Shown: piece by piece, positions 7,750 through 13,899 of the stretch
How the letters are laid out: each line of letters opens with the position of its first letter
Position numbering within the stretch: position 1 is the stretch's first letter
From: CAVAWX01 sp963642995
Lineage (GTDB): Bacteria; Actinomycetota; Coriobacteriia; Coriobacteriales; QAMH01
Length of the DNA: 19,315 nt
Direction of reading: 5' to 3'
Assembly: GCA_963642995.1 (NCBI GenBank)
Contig: CAVIIZ010000027.1
Coordinates: forward strand, 1 to 19,315
Translations under genes and position numbers: made by a program
Notes under the pieces: generated by a model
The model's database searches: none
The model's input: the letters and a program-made list of their open reading frames with translations, nothing else
What the model was told of the DNA's origin: nothing

Positions 7750-8409
7750 ATGGCGCACATCGAGCTGGACAGCAAGATCCTCGGCAGAAACGACGAGCTT
7801 GCGGCGGAAAACCGCGCGCTGCTGGCCGCACGCGGCGTCTACATGCTCAACCTCATGGCCAGCCCGGGCGCGGGCAAGACCTCGACCATCATGGCCACCA
7901 TCGCCGCGCTGAAGGACAGCTACCGCCTGGCCGTCATCGAAGGCGACATCGCCGGCGACGTGGACGCGCAGGAGGTGAAGGCCGCGGGCGTGCCCGCCGT
8001 GCAGATCAACACGGGCGGCTCGTGCCACCTCGAGGCCGACATGGTCCGCCGAGCGCTCGAGGTGCTCGACTTGGACGCGATCGACATCATCATCGTGGAA
8101 AACGTGGGCAACCTCGTGTGCCCCACCGACTTCGACCTGGGCGAAAACGCGAGGGCCATGATCTTGTCCGTGCCCGAAGGCGACGACAAGCCCATCAAGT
8201 ACCCGGGCATTTTCGAGGCGGCCGACGCCATCGTGCTGAACAAAGTGGACACGATGCCCGTCTTCGATTTCGACGAGGACGCGTTTCGCCGCACGGTGAA
8301 GTCGTTGAACCCGAAGGCGCCTATCTTCGCCGTGTCGGCCACGAAAGGCGACGGGATGGAGCGCTGGGCGCAATGGCTCGTCATGCGCTTCGAGGACCTG
8401 CGCGACTAG
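7750..8409 (+). CDS. hypB: Hydrogenase nickel incorporation GTPase HypB
   Basis: A SIMIBI-class GTPase that delivers nickel to the [NiFe] hydrogenase large subunit with HypA. Its 219 residues show the complete set: P-loop SPGAGKT (38-44), EGDIAGDVDA (64-73), NTGGSCHLEADMV with the metal-site C92-H93, ENVGNLVCP (117-125), DLGENARAMILSVPEGDDKPIKYP and the G4 motif NKVD (164-167). The N-terminal CxxCGC high-affinity nickel motif and the His-rich stretch of some homologues are absent. The ATG at 7750 has GGAAAGG nearby. It follows tatC on the same strand after 107 bp of GC-rich DNA. hypA, C, D, E, F and hydrogenase structural genes are not in the window. UreG is a related alternative but fits the motifs less well. 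Confidence 0.93.
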   Translation: MAHIELDSKILGRNDELAAENRALLAARGVYMLNLMASPGAGKTSTIMATIAALKDSYRLAVIEGDIAGDVDAQEVKAAGVPAVQINTGGSCHLEADMVRRALEVLDLDAIDIIIVENVGNLVCPTDFDLGENARAMILSVPEGDDKPIKYPGIFEAADAIVLNKVDTMPVFDFDEDAFRRTVKSLNPKAPIFAVSATKGDGMERWAQWLVMRFEDLRD

Positions 8410-8474
8410 CAGGCGCCGCGCCGTACATGGCGCAAAGGCCGCACCGACGCGGCGCACGGCACGCACGGCGGCCG

Positions 8475-8813
8475 CTAGATGGCATCCGCCCCGCGCTCGC
8501 CGGTGCGGATGCGCACGGCCGTCTCGACGGGGCTCACGAATATCTTGCCGTCGCCCACCTCGCCCGTGCGGCAGATCGCGCACACCAGGTCCACGACCCG
8601 CTCCACGTCGGCGTCGTCGACGACGAACTCGCACTCCACCTTTGGCACCATGTTCATCGATATCTCGCAGCCGCGGTAGTACTCCTTCCAGCCCTTCTGG
8701 GTGCCGCAGCCGTGCACCATGCTGATGGTCATGCCGCCGATGCCGGCCGCCATCGCCGCGTCCTTGAGCGGCTCGAGCTTCTCGTTGCGGATAATCGCCT
8801 GGACCTTCTTCAT
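8475..8813 (-). CDS. glnK: P-II family nitrogen regulatory protein
   Basis: A trimeric signalling protein that reads ATP/ADP and 2-oxoglutarate and gates the ammonium channel. It has 112 residues, the standard length. It begins MKKVQAIIRNEKLEPLKDA, has GTQKG at 37-41 and the B-loop TGEVGDGKIFV, and ends with VRIRTGERGADAI. In the T-loop the sequence is YYRGCEISMNMVPKV: Tyr46 is kept, but position 51, the tyrosine uridylylated in enterics and adenylylated in actinobacteria, is Ile. The start at 8813 matches the family; an upstream in-frame start would add 32 unconserved residues. It follows amt by 118 bp on the same strand, the usual amt-glnK order. Confidence 0.93.
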   Translation of the reverse strand: MKKVQAIIRNEKLEPLKDAAMAAGIGGMTISMVHGCGTQKGWKEYYRGCEISMNMVPKVECEFVVDDADVERVVDLVCAICRTGEVGDGKIFVSPVETAVRIRTGERGADAI

Positions 8814-8931
8814 CGTCTTCGCGTCCCTTTCCTCGTCGCGGACTCGCCTGTCCGCCTCCTGTGAAAAACGGCCTTCGCCGCGCGCCGCCTGCCGAGCGCA
8901 TACCAGCACGCGCCGGCCGCGCGTTGTGCCC

Positions 8932-10203
8932 CTAGTCGAGCCCGTCGAACGCGGGGTAGGCGTTCTCGCCGTGGCACACGATGTCGAGGCCTTGCGCCTG
9001 CTCTTGCGGCTCCACGCTCAAGGAACCATGGCAGGCCGCCCGCACCGCAAGGCCGATGACGAGCGTGGCGGCCCCGACGAACACGATGGTCACGCCGATG
9101 CCCGCCAGCTGGCTGAGCAGCAAGGACGGGTCCCCCGTATAGAAAAGGCCGCCGAACCCGGTCCAGGACAGCTCGGGCACGGTGAAAAGCCCGGTCAAGA
9201 CGCCGCCCACGATGCCGCCGACGCCGTGGCAGCCGAACGCGTCGAGCGCATCGTCGTAGCCGAACCTGCGCTTCAGGGTGCTGATGGCGAAATAGCAGCA
9301 CGGGCTGACGACGGCTCCCATGACAAGCGCCGCCCACGCGGCCACGAACCCGGCCGCCGGCGTGATGACGACGAGGCCGGCCACGAGGCCCGTGCACGCG
9401 CCGACGAGCGTGGCGTGCCCGGTCACGATTTTATCCACGACCATCCACGACAGCATCGCCGCAGCCGAGGCCGCCACGGTGTTCACCAGCGCGATGCCCG
9501 CCACCCCGTCGTCGATGGCCAGCGCCGAGCCCGTGTTGAACCCCAGCCAACCGAACCACAAGAGGCCCGCGCCCAGCGCCACGAAGGGCACGTTGTGCGC
9601 GCGGTAGGACACGCTGCCGTAGCCGCGCCTGCGCCCGCACAGCACGGCCAGCACGAGCGCCGTAGTGCCCGAGGAGATATGGACGACGTCGCCGCCCGCG
9701 AAGTCGAGCGCGCCGATCGTGGCGCCGATCAGCCCATGCCCCCACACCATGTGCGCGAGCGGCCCGTAGACCAGCAGCACCCAGCACGCGAGTATGGCGG
9801 CGACGGCGCCGAACTTGATGCGTCCGGACACGCCGCCGGTGATGATGGCGACCGTGATGATGGCAAACGCGCATTGGAACGCCGCGAACACCATGTCGGG
9901 CAGGCCGTCCACGAAGCTGCCGGAGGCCGTCGTGTCCGTGCCGTTCAAGAACAGCTGGCCGAAGCCGCCGACGAACTGGCCGACCCAGCCGCTTTCAGGA
10001 GAGAACTGCCCGTCGAATGCCACGGAGAAGGTGACGGCCACCCACAAGACCGTCGTCACCCCTATGGCCAGAAAGCTCATGATCATGGTGTTGCCCACGT
10101 TCTTCTTGCGGCTCAGGCCGCCGTAGAAAAACGCGAGCCCGGGCGTCATCAGCAGCACCAGCGCGGCGCAGATGACGGTGAATGCCGTCAACGCGGTGTC
10201 CAT
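8932..10203 (-). CDS. amt: Ammonium transporter
   Basis: A membrane channel of the Amt/MEP/Rh family that takes up ammonium. The 423-residue product opens with MDTALTAFTVICAALVLLMTP and the FFYGGL signature near 25-30. The pore twin histidines are H175 (GGDVVHISSG) and H326 (DAFGCHGVGG), and AHMVWG lies at 150-155. About eleven hydrophobic segments are visible, and the tail is short and cytoplasmic. The ATG at 10203 is preceded by AAAGGGG; the reading frame remains open further upstream but that part is not family-like. It is followed by glnK, which binds the cytoplasmic face, and preceded by a strong inverted repeat at 10255-10291. Confidence 0.95.
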   Translation of the reverse strand: MDTALTAFTVICAALVLLMTPGLAFFYGGLSRKKNVGNTMIMSFLAIGVTTVLWVAVTFSVAFDGQFSPESGWVGQFVGGFGQLFLNGTDTTASGSFVDGLPDMVFAAFQCAFAIITVAIITGGVSGRIKFGAVAAILACWVLLVYGPLAHMVWGHGLIGATIGALDFAGGDVVHISSGTTALVLAVLCGRRRGYGSVSYRAHNVPFVALGAGLLWFGWLGFNTGSALAIDDGVAGIALVNTVAASAAAMLSWMVVDKIVTGHATLVGACTGLVAGLVVITPAAGFVAAWAALVMGAVVSPCCYFAISTLKRRFGYDDALDAFGCHGVGGIVGGVLTGLFTVPELSWTGFGGLFYTGDPSLLLSQLAGIGVTIVFVGAATLVIGLAVRAACHGSLSVEPQEQAQGLDIVCHGENAYPAFDGLD

Positions 10204-10254
10204 GGCGCTCACCCCTTTCACTCGAGTCTGCATGACGGTGAAAATGGTGGACTG

Positions 10255-10291
10255 CGCGCGTAACACGTGGGTGAACGAGGCGTTACGCGCG
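10255..10291. promoter_or_regulatory. 10-bp inverted repeat upstream of amt, GlnR-like operator
   Basis: CGCGCGTAAC (10255-10264) and GTTACGCGCG (10282-10291) are perfect inverted arms 17 nt apart. They lie 52-88 nt upstream of the amt ATG. Inside, GTAAC (10260), GTGAA (10271) and GTTAC (10282) are spaced 11 bp apart, which resembles the GTnAC-n6-GaAAC-n6 box of actinobacterial GlnR. The structure is seen; its use by a GlnR-type nitrogen regulator is inferred. Confidence 0.55.
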
Positions 10292-10449
10292 TTTTAAAGT
10301 GCGGTTTCGGGCATGTTTCGCGCATGTGCGCCCCCCTCCTTCTAAAACGCCCGCGCGGCGCGAAGCCTCGTGCTCCACCCGCAAAAGACGAAGGGGGGGA
10401 TGGCACACGGCCGCCATATATGCGTGAAGGGAGCCGAGGCGAGTCGCTG

Positions 10450-10518
10450 CTGCGGAAAATGTCGAATGGAAAACTCGGAAAATATCGAATGCAATATTCG
10501 GATTTTATCGAATCCCGC
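10450..10518 (+). repeat. 23-bp direct repeat, three units, in front of the ATPase gene
   Basis: CGGA recurs at 10453, 10476 and 10499, and TCGAAT at 10462, 10485 and 10508, both with an exact 23-bp period. The units read CGGAAAATGTCGAATGGAAA, CGGAAAATATCGAATGCAAT and CGGATTTTATCGAATCCCGC (first 20 nt of each). The block is much more AT-rich than its flanks and ends about 60 nt before the ATPase ATG. Between the amt operator and this block (10292-10449) I see only GC-rich sequence with no recognisable element. It probably contains regulator sites for the ATPase gene. Confidence 0.75.
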
Positions 10519-10541
10519 TGCTCAACCACTGCTTTCCAAGA

Positions 10542-10547
10542 TAGAAT
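10542..10547 (+). promoter_or_regulatory. Predicted -10 box of the ATPase gene
   Basis: TAGAAT (5 of 6 to the consensus) lies 32 nt ahead of the ATPase ATG, just downstream of the 23-bp repeats. The -35 position (TGCTCA at 17 nt spacing) is poor, which is what an activator-dependent promoter would show. The leader would be about 25 nt and contains AGGAGGAGG. Confidence 0.4.
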
Positions 10548-10578
10548 ACTCTTACTGCAGCACACCTTAGGAGGAGGA

Positions 10579-11880
10579 ATGGCATTCCCGCCCCTGCAAA
10601 ACGAAGAGGACTACATCCCCCGCATAGCAGACGCGCAAGTGCAGCGCTATCTCGACGTTTTCGGGGCTATCGAGATAGCGGGGCCGAAATGGTGCGGGAA
10701 GACGTGGACGGCCTGCCACAACGGCAAGAGCGTGAGCTACGTGGACAATGCCCTCGATCTCGCCCGCTCCGACCCCCAATCGATGCTCGAGGGCGACCGC
10801 CCGCATGTCATCGACGAATGGCAGCTGGCTCCCGGGATCTGGAACGCCGTACGGCATGCCGCAGACATGCAACGCGGGCTTCGAGGGGGATGGATCCTCA
10901 CGGGGTCGTCCACTCCCCTCGGGGCAGATGCCAAGAAGGCGAAATCATTGCACAGCGGCGCCGGGCGTATCGGCAGAGTGCGCATGCATCCTATGACGCT
11001 TGCAGAATCCGGCGACTCGAACGCCAAGGTATCGCTCGCCGAATTGTTCGCAGGGCGTTTCGAACGTGCGAGCGCCGCCGCAGATGCTGCAGGACTGGCT
11101 GCAATCGCGTGCCGGGGAGGCTGGCCGGAGGCGCTCGACCTAACACCTGCGCAAGGGCAGCTCGTCACACGTGAATACGCGGATCTTCTTTTCGGAGAAA
11201 GCGTCCCGCGGCATGGCAAGGGCGCGGAACCGGCACGGCGCATAGCGCAATCGCTGGCCCGCAACCTCGGGCAGGCCGTCACACGCAAAACCATCCTATC
11301 CGACATCTCGGGTGGCGAAGCGCCCCTCATGACGGCCGAAACCCTGACAAGCTATCTCTGTTTGCTGAAATCGCTCTATTTCGTAGAGGAGGTGCCCGGG
11401 TGGGTGCCCCAATGGCGTTCCCCCAAACGCCTGGCGGTCAGGCCGAAACGCTATCTCGCCGACCCTTCGCTGGCCACGGCGCTTCTCGGCATGGATGAAA
11501 AGGCCCTTCTCGCCGATTGGCAGACGTTCGGGCTTGTCTTCGAAAACATGTGCATACGCGACCTCTCGGTATATGCGCGCGCGCTGGACCCTGCACCGCG
11601 AATACCGCTGCATTACTACCGTGACGACAGCGGTCTCGAGGCAGACGCCGTGATCGAGCTCGCAGACGGGCGTTGGTGCGCCTTCGAGTTCAAGTTGGGC
11701 TCTGCAAAGGAGGCAGACGCGGTCGCATCGCTCAAACGCGTGCGCAAAAAAGTCTGCACGAACCCCAAGGGGCGGGCTCGGCCCCCCGAGTTCATGGCCG
11801 CGATCACGGGAACAGGCGGGCATGCCTACCAAGCCGAAGAGGGAATATACGTCATCCCGCTCAGGGCGTTGGGGGCGTAG
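10579..11880 (+). CDS. AAA-family ATPase with DUF4143 C-terminal domain
   Basis: A 433-residue ATP-binding protein of the AAA_14/DUF4143 type. The N-terminal ATPase domain has Walker A GPKWCGKT (35-42), Walker B HVIDEW (76-81), ILTGSS (106-111) and the family motif HSGAGRIGRVRMHPMTLAE (125-143). The C-terminal DUF4143 domain carries FGLVFENMCIRDLSVYA and, near the end, LEADAVIE ... CAFEFKLGS, which resembles a PD-(D/E)xK nuclease core. These proteins are numerous in anaerobes and their cellular role is not established. The ATG at 10579 has an overlapping AGGAGGAGGA; the frame is open further upstream but only through the repeat and promoter region. Base composition is somewhat more AT than its neighbours, which suggests acquisition. 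Divergent from amt, convergent with the DtxR gene. Confidence 0.9.
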   Translation: MAFPPLQNEEDYIPRIADAQVQRYLDVFGAIEIAGPKWCGKTWTACHNGKSVSYVDNALDLARSDPQSMLEGDRPHVIDEWQLAPGIWNAVRHAADMQRGLRGGWILTGSSTPLGADAKKAKSLHSGAGRIGRVRMHPMTLAESGDSNAKVSLAELFAGRFERASAAADAAGLAAIACRGGWPEALDLTPAQGQLVTREYADLLFGESVPRHGKGAEPARRIAQSLARNLGQAVTRKTILSDISGGEAPLMTAETLTSYLCLLKSLYFVEEVPGWVPQWRSPKRLAVRPKRYLADPSLATALLGMDEKALLADWQTFGLVFENMCIRDLSVYARALDPAPRIPLHYYRDDSGLEADAVIELADGRWCAFEFKLGSAKEADAVASLKRVRKKVCTNPKGRARPPEFMAAITGTGGHAYQAEEGIYVIPLRALGA

Positions 11881-11954
11881 GAGGGCAAAGGCGATGCCGG
11901 GAGGGCATGCGGGCCGCGAGATGGCCGTTGCCGTAAAGCGGGCGCGGGCGGGGG

Positions 11955-12386
11955 CTAGTTGTTGTGCAGGCCGCCGCTTTCGATGGGCACGCCCTGCTCG
12001 CCCAACCAGGCGATCCACTTGTCCATGGTGTCCTGGCTGATGGTGTGCTCCATGGCGCAGGCCTCCTCGTTGGCCTTGTCGGCGTCGACGCCCAGCACGT
12101 CGACGAGGAACGTGCGCAGCGCCCAGTGCCGCGCGATGATGCGCTTCCCGTAGGCGCGCCCCTTCTCCGTCAGGCTGATCTCGCCGTAGGGCTCTTGCTC
12201 GACGTAGCCCTCCTCGCGCAGGTTTTTCGTGGCACGCGCGACACTTGCCTTGGAAAAGCCCAGCTCCTCTGCCACGTCGACGTTGCGCACAGAACCATCG
12301 CCGCGATTGGCGAGGTCGTAGATGGCCTCGATGTAGTCCTCGTAGGAGGATGTGAGATCCGCGCTGTCGACGCCGTGCTCTGCCAT
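11955..12386 (-). CDS. DtxR-family metal-dependent transcriptional regulator
   Basis: A 143-residue two-domain repressor without the SH3-like third domain. Residues 12-75 form the winged helix (TSSYEDYIEAIYDL ... VAEELGFSKASVARATKNL ... SLTEKGRAYGKRI). The dimerisation and metal part follows, with RHWALRTFLVDVLGV and EEACAMEHTIS. By alignment to MntR, D17, E20, the arginine-flanked His and the Glu-His of MEH supply ligands. The position that is Glu99 in MntR is Cys here, as in DtxR and IdeR, while Asp17 is MntR-like. Iron or manganese are both possible; the neighbouring FeoB-associated gene favours iron. The ATG at 12386 is preceded by GGGAG. It is the second gene of a two-gene minus-strand operon. 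Confidence 0.9.
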   Translation of the reverse strand: MAEHGVDSADLTSSYEDYIEAIYDLANRGDGSVRNVDVAEELGFSKASVARATKNLREEGYVEQEPYGEISLTEKGRAYGKRIIARHWALRTFLVDVLGVDADKANEEACAMEHTISQDTMDKWIAWLGEQGVPIESGGLHNN

Positions 12387-12489
12387 GCTCTTCTCCCGCT
12401 TGTCGCCTGCGCCGCGCCCGGATGCGGCGCGCGGCCTTTCGTGACGGGCTTTCCCGCAGCCGCTCTTCCCGTGACGGCGCCCGCCTTTT

Positions 12490-12741
12490 TCAGGCGGCGC
12501 TGTGGGAATTATCCCCTTTGGGCGCTTCTTTCACAATGGGGACGACGGCGTTTCGGCGTGTGGCGCTCTCGTTGCAGGCGTCGCAGCCCGCGCAGCCGCC
12601 ACATGCGCACCCCGCGTCCGCATCCCCCGTGTCGCAGCAGCCGCCGCGCCGCTTGGCCGCGCTCTTGAACAGGCGCGATTTCACCGTCCACGCCAGCCAC
12701 AGCGCGATGAGGGCCAATATGATCCAACTTGCCGCGTTCAT
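12490..12741 (-). CDS. FeoB-associated Cys-rich membrane protein
   Basis: An 83-residue protein with one N-terminal membrane helix (about 5-22), a basic segment (KSRLFKSAAKRR), then seven cysteines at 35, 36, 45, 47, 50, 53 and 56, several in GC-rich CxxC-like spacing. This matches the small FeoB_associated family found beside ferrous iron permeases, where it may replace FeoC or bind iron. The C-terminal 25 residues lack cysteine. The ATG at 12739-12741 has GAGG upstream. It lies 103 bp before the DtxR-family gene on the same strand. Unusually, feoA and feoB are not adjacent: upstream lies a toxin-antitoxin module. Confidence 0.82.
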   Translation of the reverse strand: MNAASWIILALIALWLAWTVKSRLFKSAAKRRGGCCDTGDADAGCACGGCAGCDACNESATRRNAVVPIVKEAPKGDNSHSAA

Positions 12742-12812
12742 GTCCTCGCCTCGTTTCCGTGCGTGCCCGCGCGCCGCCTGCCCGCGTGCGCCCGCTCAAC
12801 GTGTTTCCGTGA

Positions 12813-12841
12813 ATGTTAGCAGCTGTTAACTTTTCCCGCAA
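12813..12841 (-). promoter_or_regulatory. Predicted promoter with embedded palindrome for the iron-type operon
   Basis: On the minus strand, TTGCGG (12841-12836) and TAACAT (12818-12813) are 17 nt apart. The near-perfect 16-bp palindrome GTTAGCAGCTGTTAAC (12815-12830, one mismatched pair) fills the spacer and overlaps the -10. It sits about 75-90 nt ahead of the FeoB-associated gene. A repressor bound there would block RNA polymerase, and the downstream DtxR-family protein is the obvious candidate; this is inferred. The boxes themselves are only 3/6 and 4/6 matches. Confidence 0.45.
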
Positions 12842-12880
12842 GCCCCGCCATCCCCTCGTTCTCGAGCATCGCGGCGTTTT

Positions 12881-12920
12881 TCTAAACAGCTCTAAACTTT
12901 TCTAAATAGTTCTAAATTTG
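12881..12920. repeat. Four TCTAAA repeats at exact 10-bp spacing
   Basis: TCTAAA begins at 12881, 12891, 12901 and 12911, each followed by four variable bases. The 40-bp block is AT-rich within GC-rich DNA and lies between the iron-type operon and the divergent AbrB/PIN module. Spacing near one helical turn places all copies on one face of DNA, as for cooperative protein binding. The rest of the 332-bp gap (12742-13073) holds the two promoters described separately and no convincing gene. Confidence 0.75.
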
Positions 12921-13014
12921 CCTATGCCGGCGCGCGCCACGAGGGTTTCCCAGAGCATCTTATCGGAGGCATTTATCTGTAACCTTGTAGTGGGTTCATC
13001 ATCGTTGGTGTGCA

Positions 13015-13058
13015 TTGATGCGGCGCAGCGTCGCTGTAGTATAATTACGGTCATTACG
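13015..13058 (+). promoter_or_regulatory. Promoter of the AbrB/PIN toxin-antitoxin module
   Basis: A perfect TATAAT lies at 13040-13045, with TTGATG (13015-13020) as a -35 candidate at a long 19-nt spacing. ATTACG is directly repeated at 13044-13049 and 13053-13058, overlapping the -10 and the start region, where an autoregulating antitoxin could bind. A strong ribosome site AAGGAGGT follows at 13061-13068. Confidence 0.55.
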
Positions 13059-13073
13059 ACAAGGAGGTGCGTG

Positions 13074-13355
13074 ATGGCGACATTCGCAACCGTCACGAAG
13101 ACGGGAAACAGCGCGACCATCGTCTTGCCGTCGGCCCTGCGCCGGACCCACGGCATCCACGTCGGCGACCAGATGGTGCTGACGTCTCGTCCCGACGGCG
13201 TCATCGAGCTGGAAAAAGCGGGGAAAGGGGAAAAGCCTCCGGAAAAGATAGAGGAGGGCTTGGCCTTCTTCGACTCCATGGCGTGCAGGGCGTACGCGGG
13301 CGACGAAAGCAAGGAGGGCGACCGCGCGGTGGTCGGGGGTCGCTATGCAGAGTAG
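13074..13355 (+). CDS. AbrB/MazE-fold antitoxin
   Basis: A 93-residue protein whose N-terminal half is a SpoVT/AbrB swapped-hairpin DNA-binding domain (VTKTGNSATIVLPSALRR, GIHVGDQMVL, GVIELEKA). The remainder is charged and would wrap the toxin. It likely neutralises the PIN protein encoded next and represses its own promoter. The ATG at 13074 has AAGGAGGT 5 nt upstream, an almost perfect ribosome site; further upstream in-frame codons have none. The stop overlaps the toxin start by 11 nt, which suggests translational coupling. Confidence 0.87.
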   Translation: MATFATVTKTGNSATIVLPSALRRTHGIHVGDQMVLTSRPDGVIELEKAGKGEKPPEKIEEGLAFFDSMACRAYAGDESKEGDRAVVGGRYAE

Positions 13356-13785
13356 AAAGCGCAGGTGGCTGCTCGACACCAACTTCCTCATCGACCTGGC
13401 GGCCAACACCCGCGCGCACCACGAGACGGCGTGCGAGGTGGTCAGAGCCGCCGCCGGGTGCGGCATCGAGCTTTGCGTCTGTGTGGCCGGCCTGAAAGAC
13501 GTCTACTACATCCTCCAGAAGAACTACACCGACGAGCGCAGCGCCCGGGCCGCGGTGGCGCGCATCATGGAGATGTTTTCCGTGGTGAACCTGACCGAGG
13601 AGATGGCACAGGCCGCCCTGGCATCCGACGAGCCGGATTTCGAGGACGGCATAGTCAGGGTCACGGCGCAGTCGTGCGCATGCAGCCGCATCGTCTCCCG
13701 CGACGTGCGGGCATTCGAGAACAGCCCGGCAAAGCGCCTCGACCCCGAGGAAGCGTGCCGTCTCCTCTCCGAAAACGCTTTGTAG
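13345..13785 (+). CDS. PIN-domain toxin (VapC-like ribonuclease)
   Basis: A 146-residue PIN-domain protein. The first acidic residue is D11 in WLLDTNFLIDL, the central acidic cluster is PDFEDGIV (97-103), and SRDVRAFE (118-125) supplies the last conserved Asp. PIN toxins are Mg-dependent ribonucleases that cut tRNA, rRNA or mRNA. The gene overlaps the AbrB-type antitoxin, the classic module layout. The ATG at 13345 lies inside the antitoxin end, with GGGGGT ahead of it. The target RNA cannot be told from sequence. Confidence 0.88.
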   Translation: MQSRKRRWLLDTNFLIDLAANTRAHHETACEVVRAAAGCGIELCVCVAGLKDVYYILQKNYTDERSARAAVARIMEMFSVVNLTEEMAQAALASDEPDFEDGIVRVTAQSCACSRIVSRDVRAFENSPAKRLDPEEACRLLSENAL

Positions 13786-13837
13786 CCGCGCGCTTCCGGG
13801 CGGCCGCGGGCTGTTCAGGCGCATTTTTCACTCACCC

Positions 13838-13899
13838 CACAATCTAAAAGTAGAGTGAACCATAATCTGAAAGTAGGAAGCACCATAATCTGAAAGTAG
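13838..13899 (+). repeat. Second 23-bp direct repeat array, three units, no gene attached
   Basis: The motif ATAATCTGAAAGTAG occurs at 13862 and 13885, with a variant ACAATCTAAAAGTAG at 13839; the period is exactly 23 bp. Its core (AATCTGAAAGT) matches the core of the array before the ATPase gene (ACTCGGAAAAT) at 8 of 11 positions, on the same strand and with the same period. It begins 53 nt after the PIN toxin stop. No ATPase or other intact gene follows. Confidence 0.8.

Noticed and set aside
10400..10570. A possible 56-codon gene just before the ATPase, with CC and CxxC-like residues
   Set aside because: It runs through the 23-bp repeats and promoter, its purine-rich site abuts the ATG with no spacing, and it matches nothing I recognise.
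11893..11907. ATGCC-GGGAG-GGCAT hairpin between the convergent ATPase and DtxR genes
   Set aside because: A five-bp stem without a T-tract is too weak to call a terminator.
12902..13015. A 37-codon minus-strand frame (MHTNDDEPTTRLQINASDKM...) that looks somewhat protein-like
   Set aside because: There is no ribosome site, it ends inside the TCTAAA repeats, and no family is recognisable; at most it is a gene remnant.
13838..13899. A CRISPR array reading of the 23-bp repeats
   Set aside because: The conserved part is about 15 bp with about 8-bp spacers, there are only three units, and no cas genes are present.
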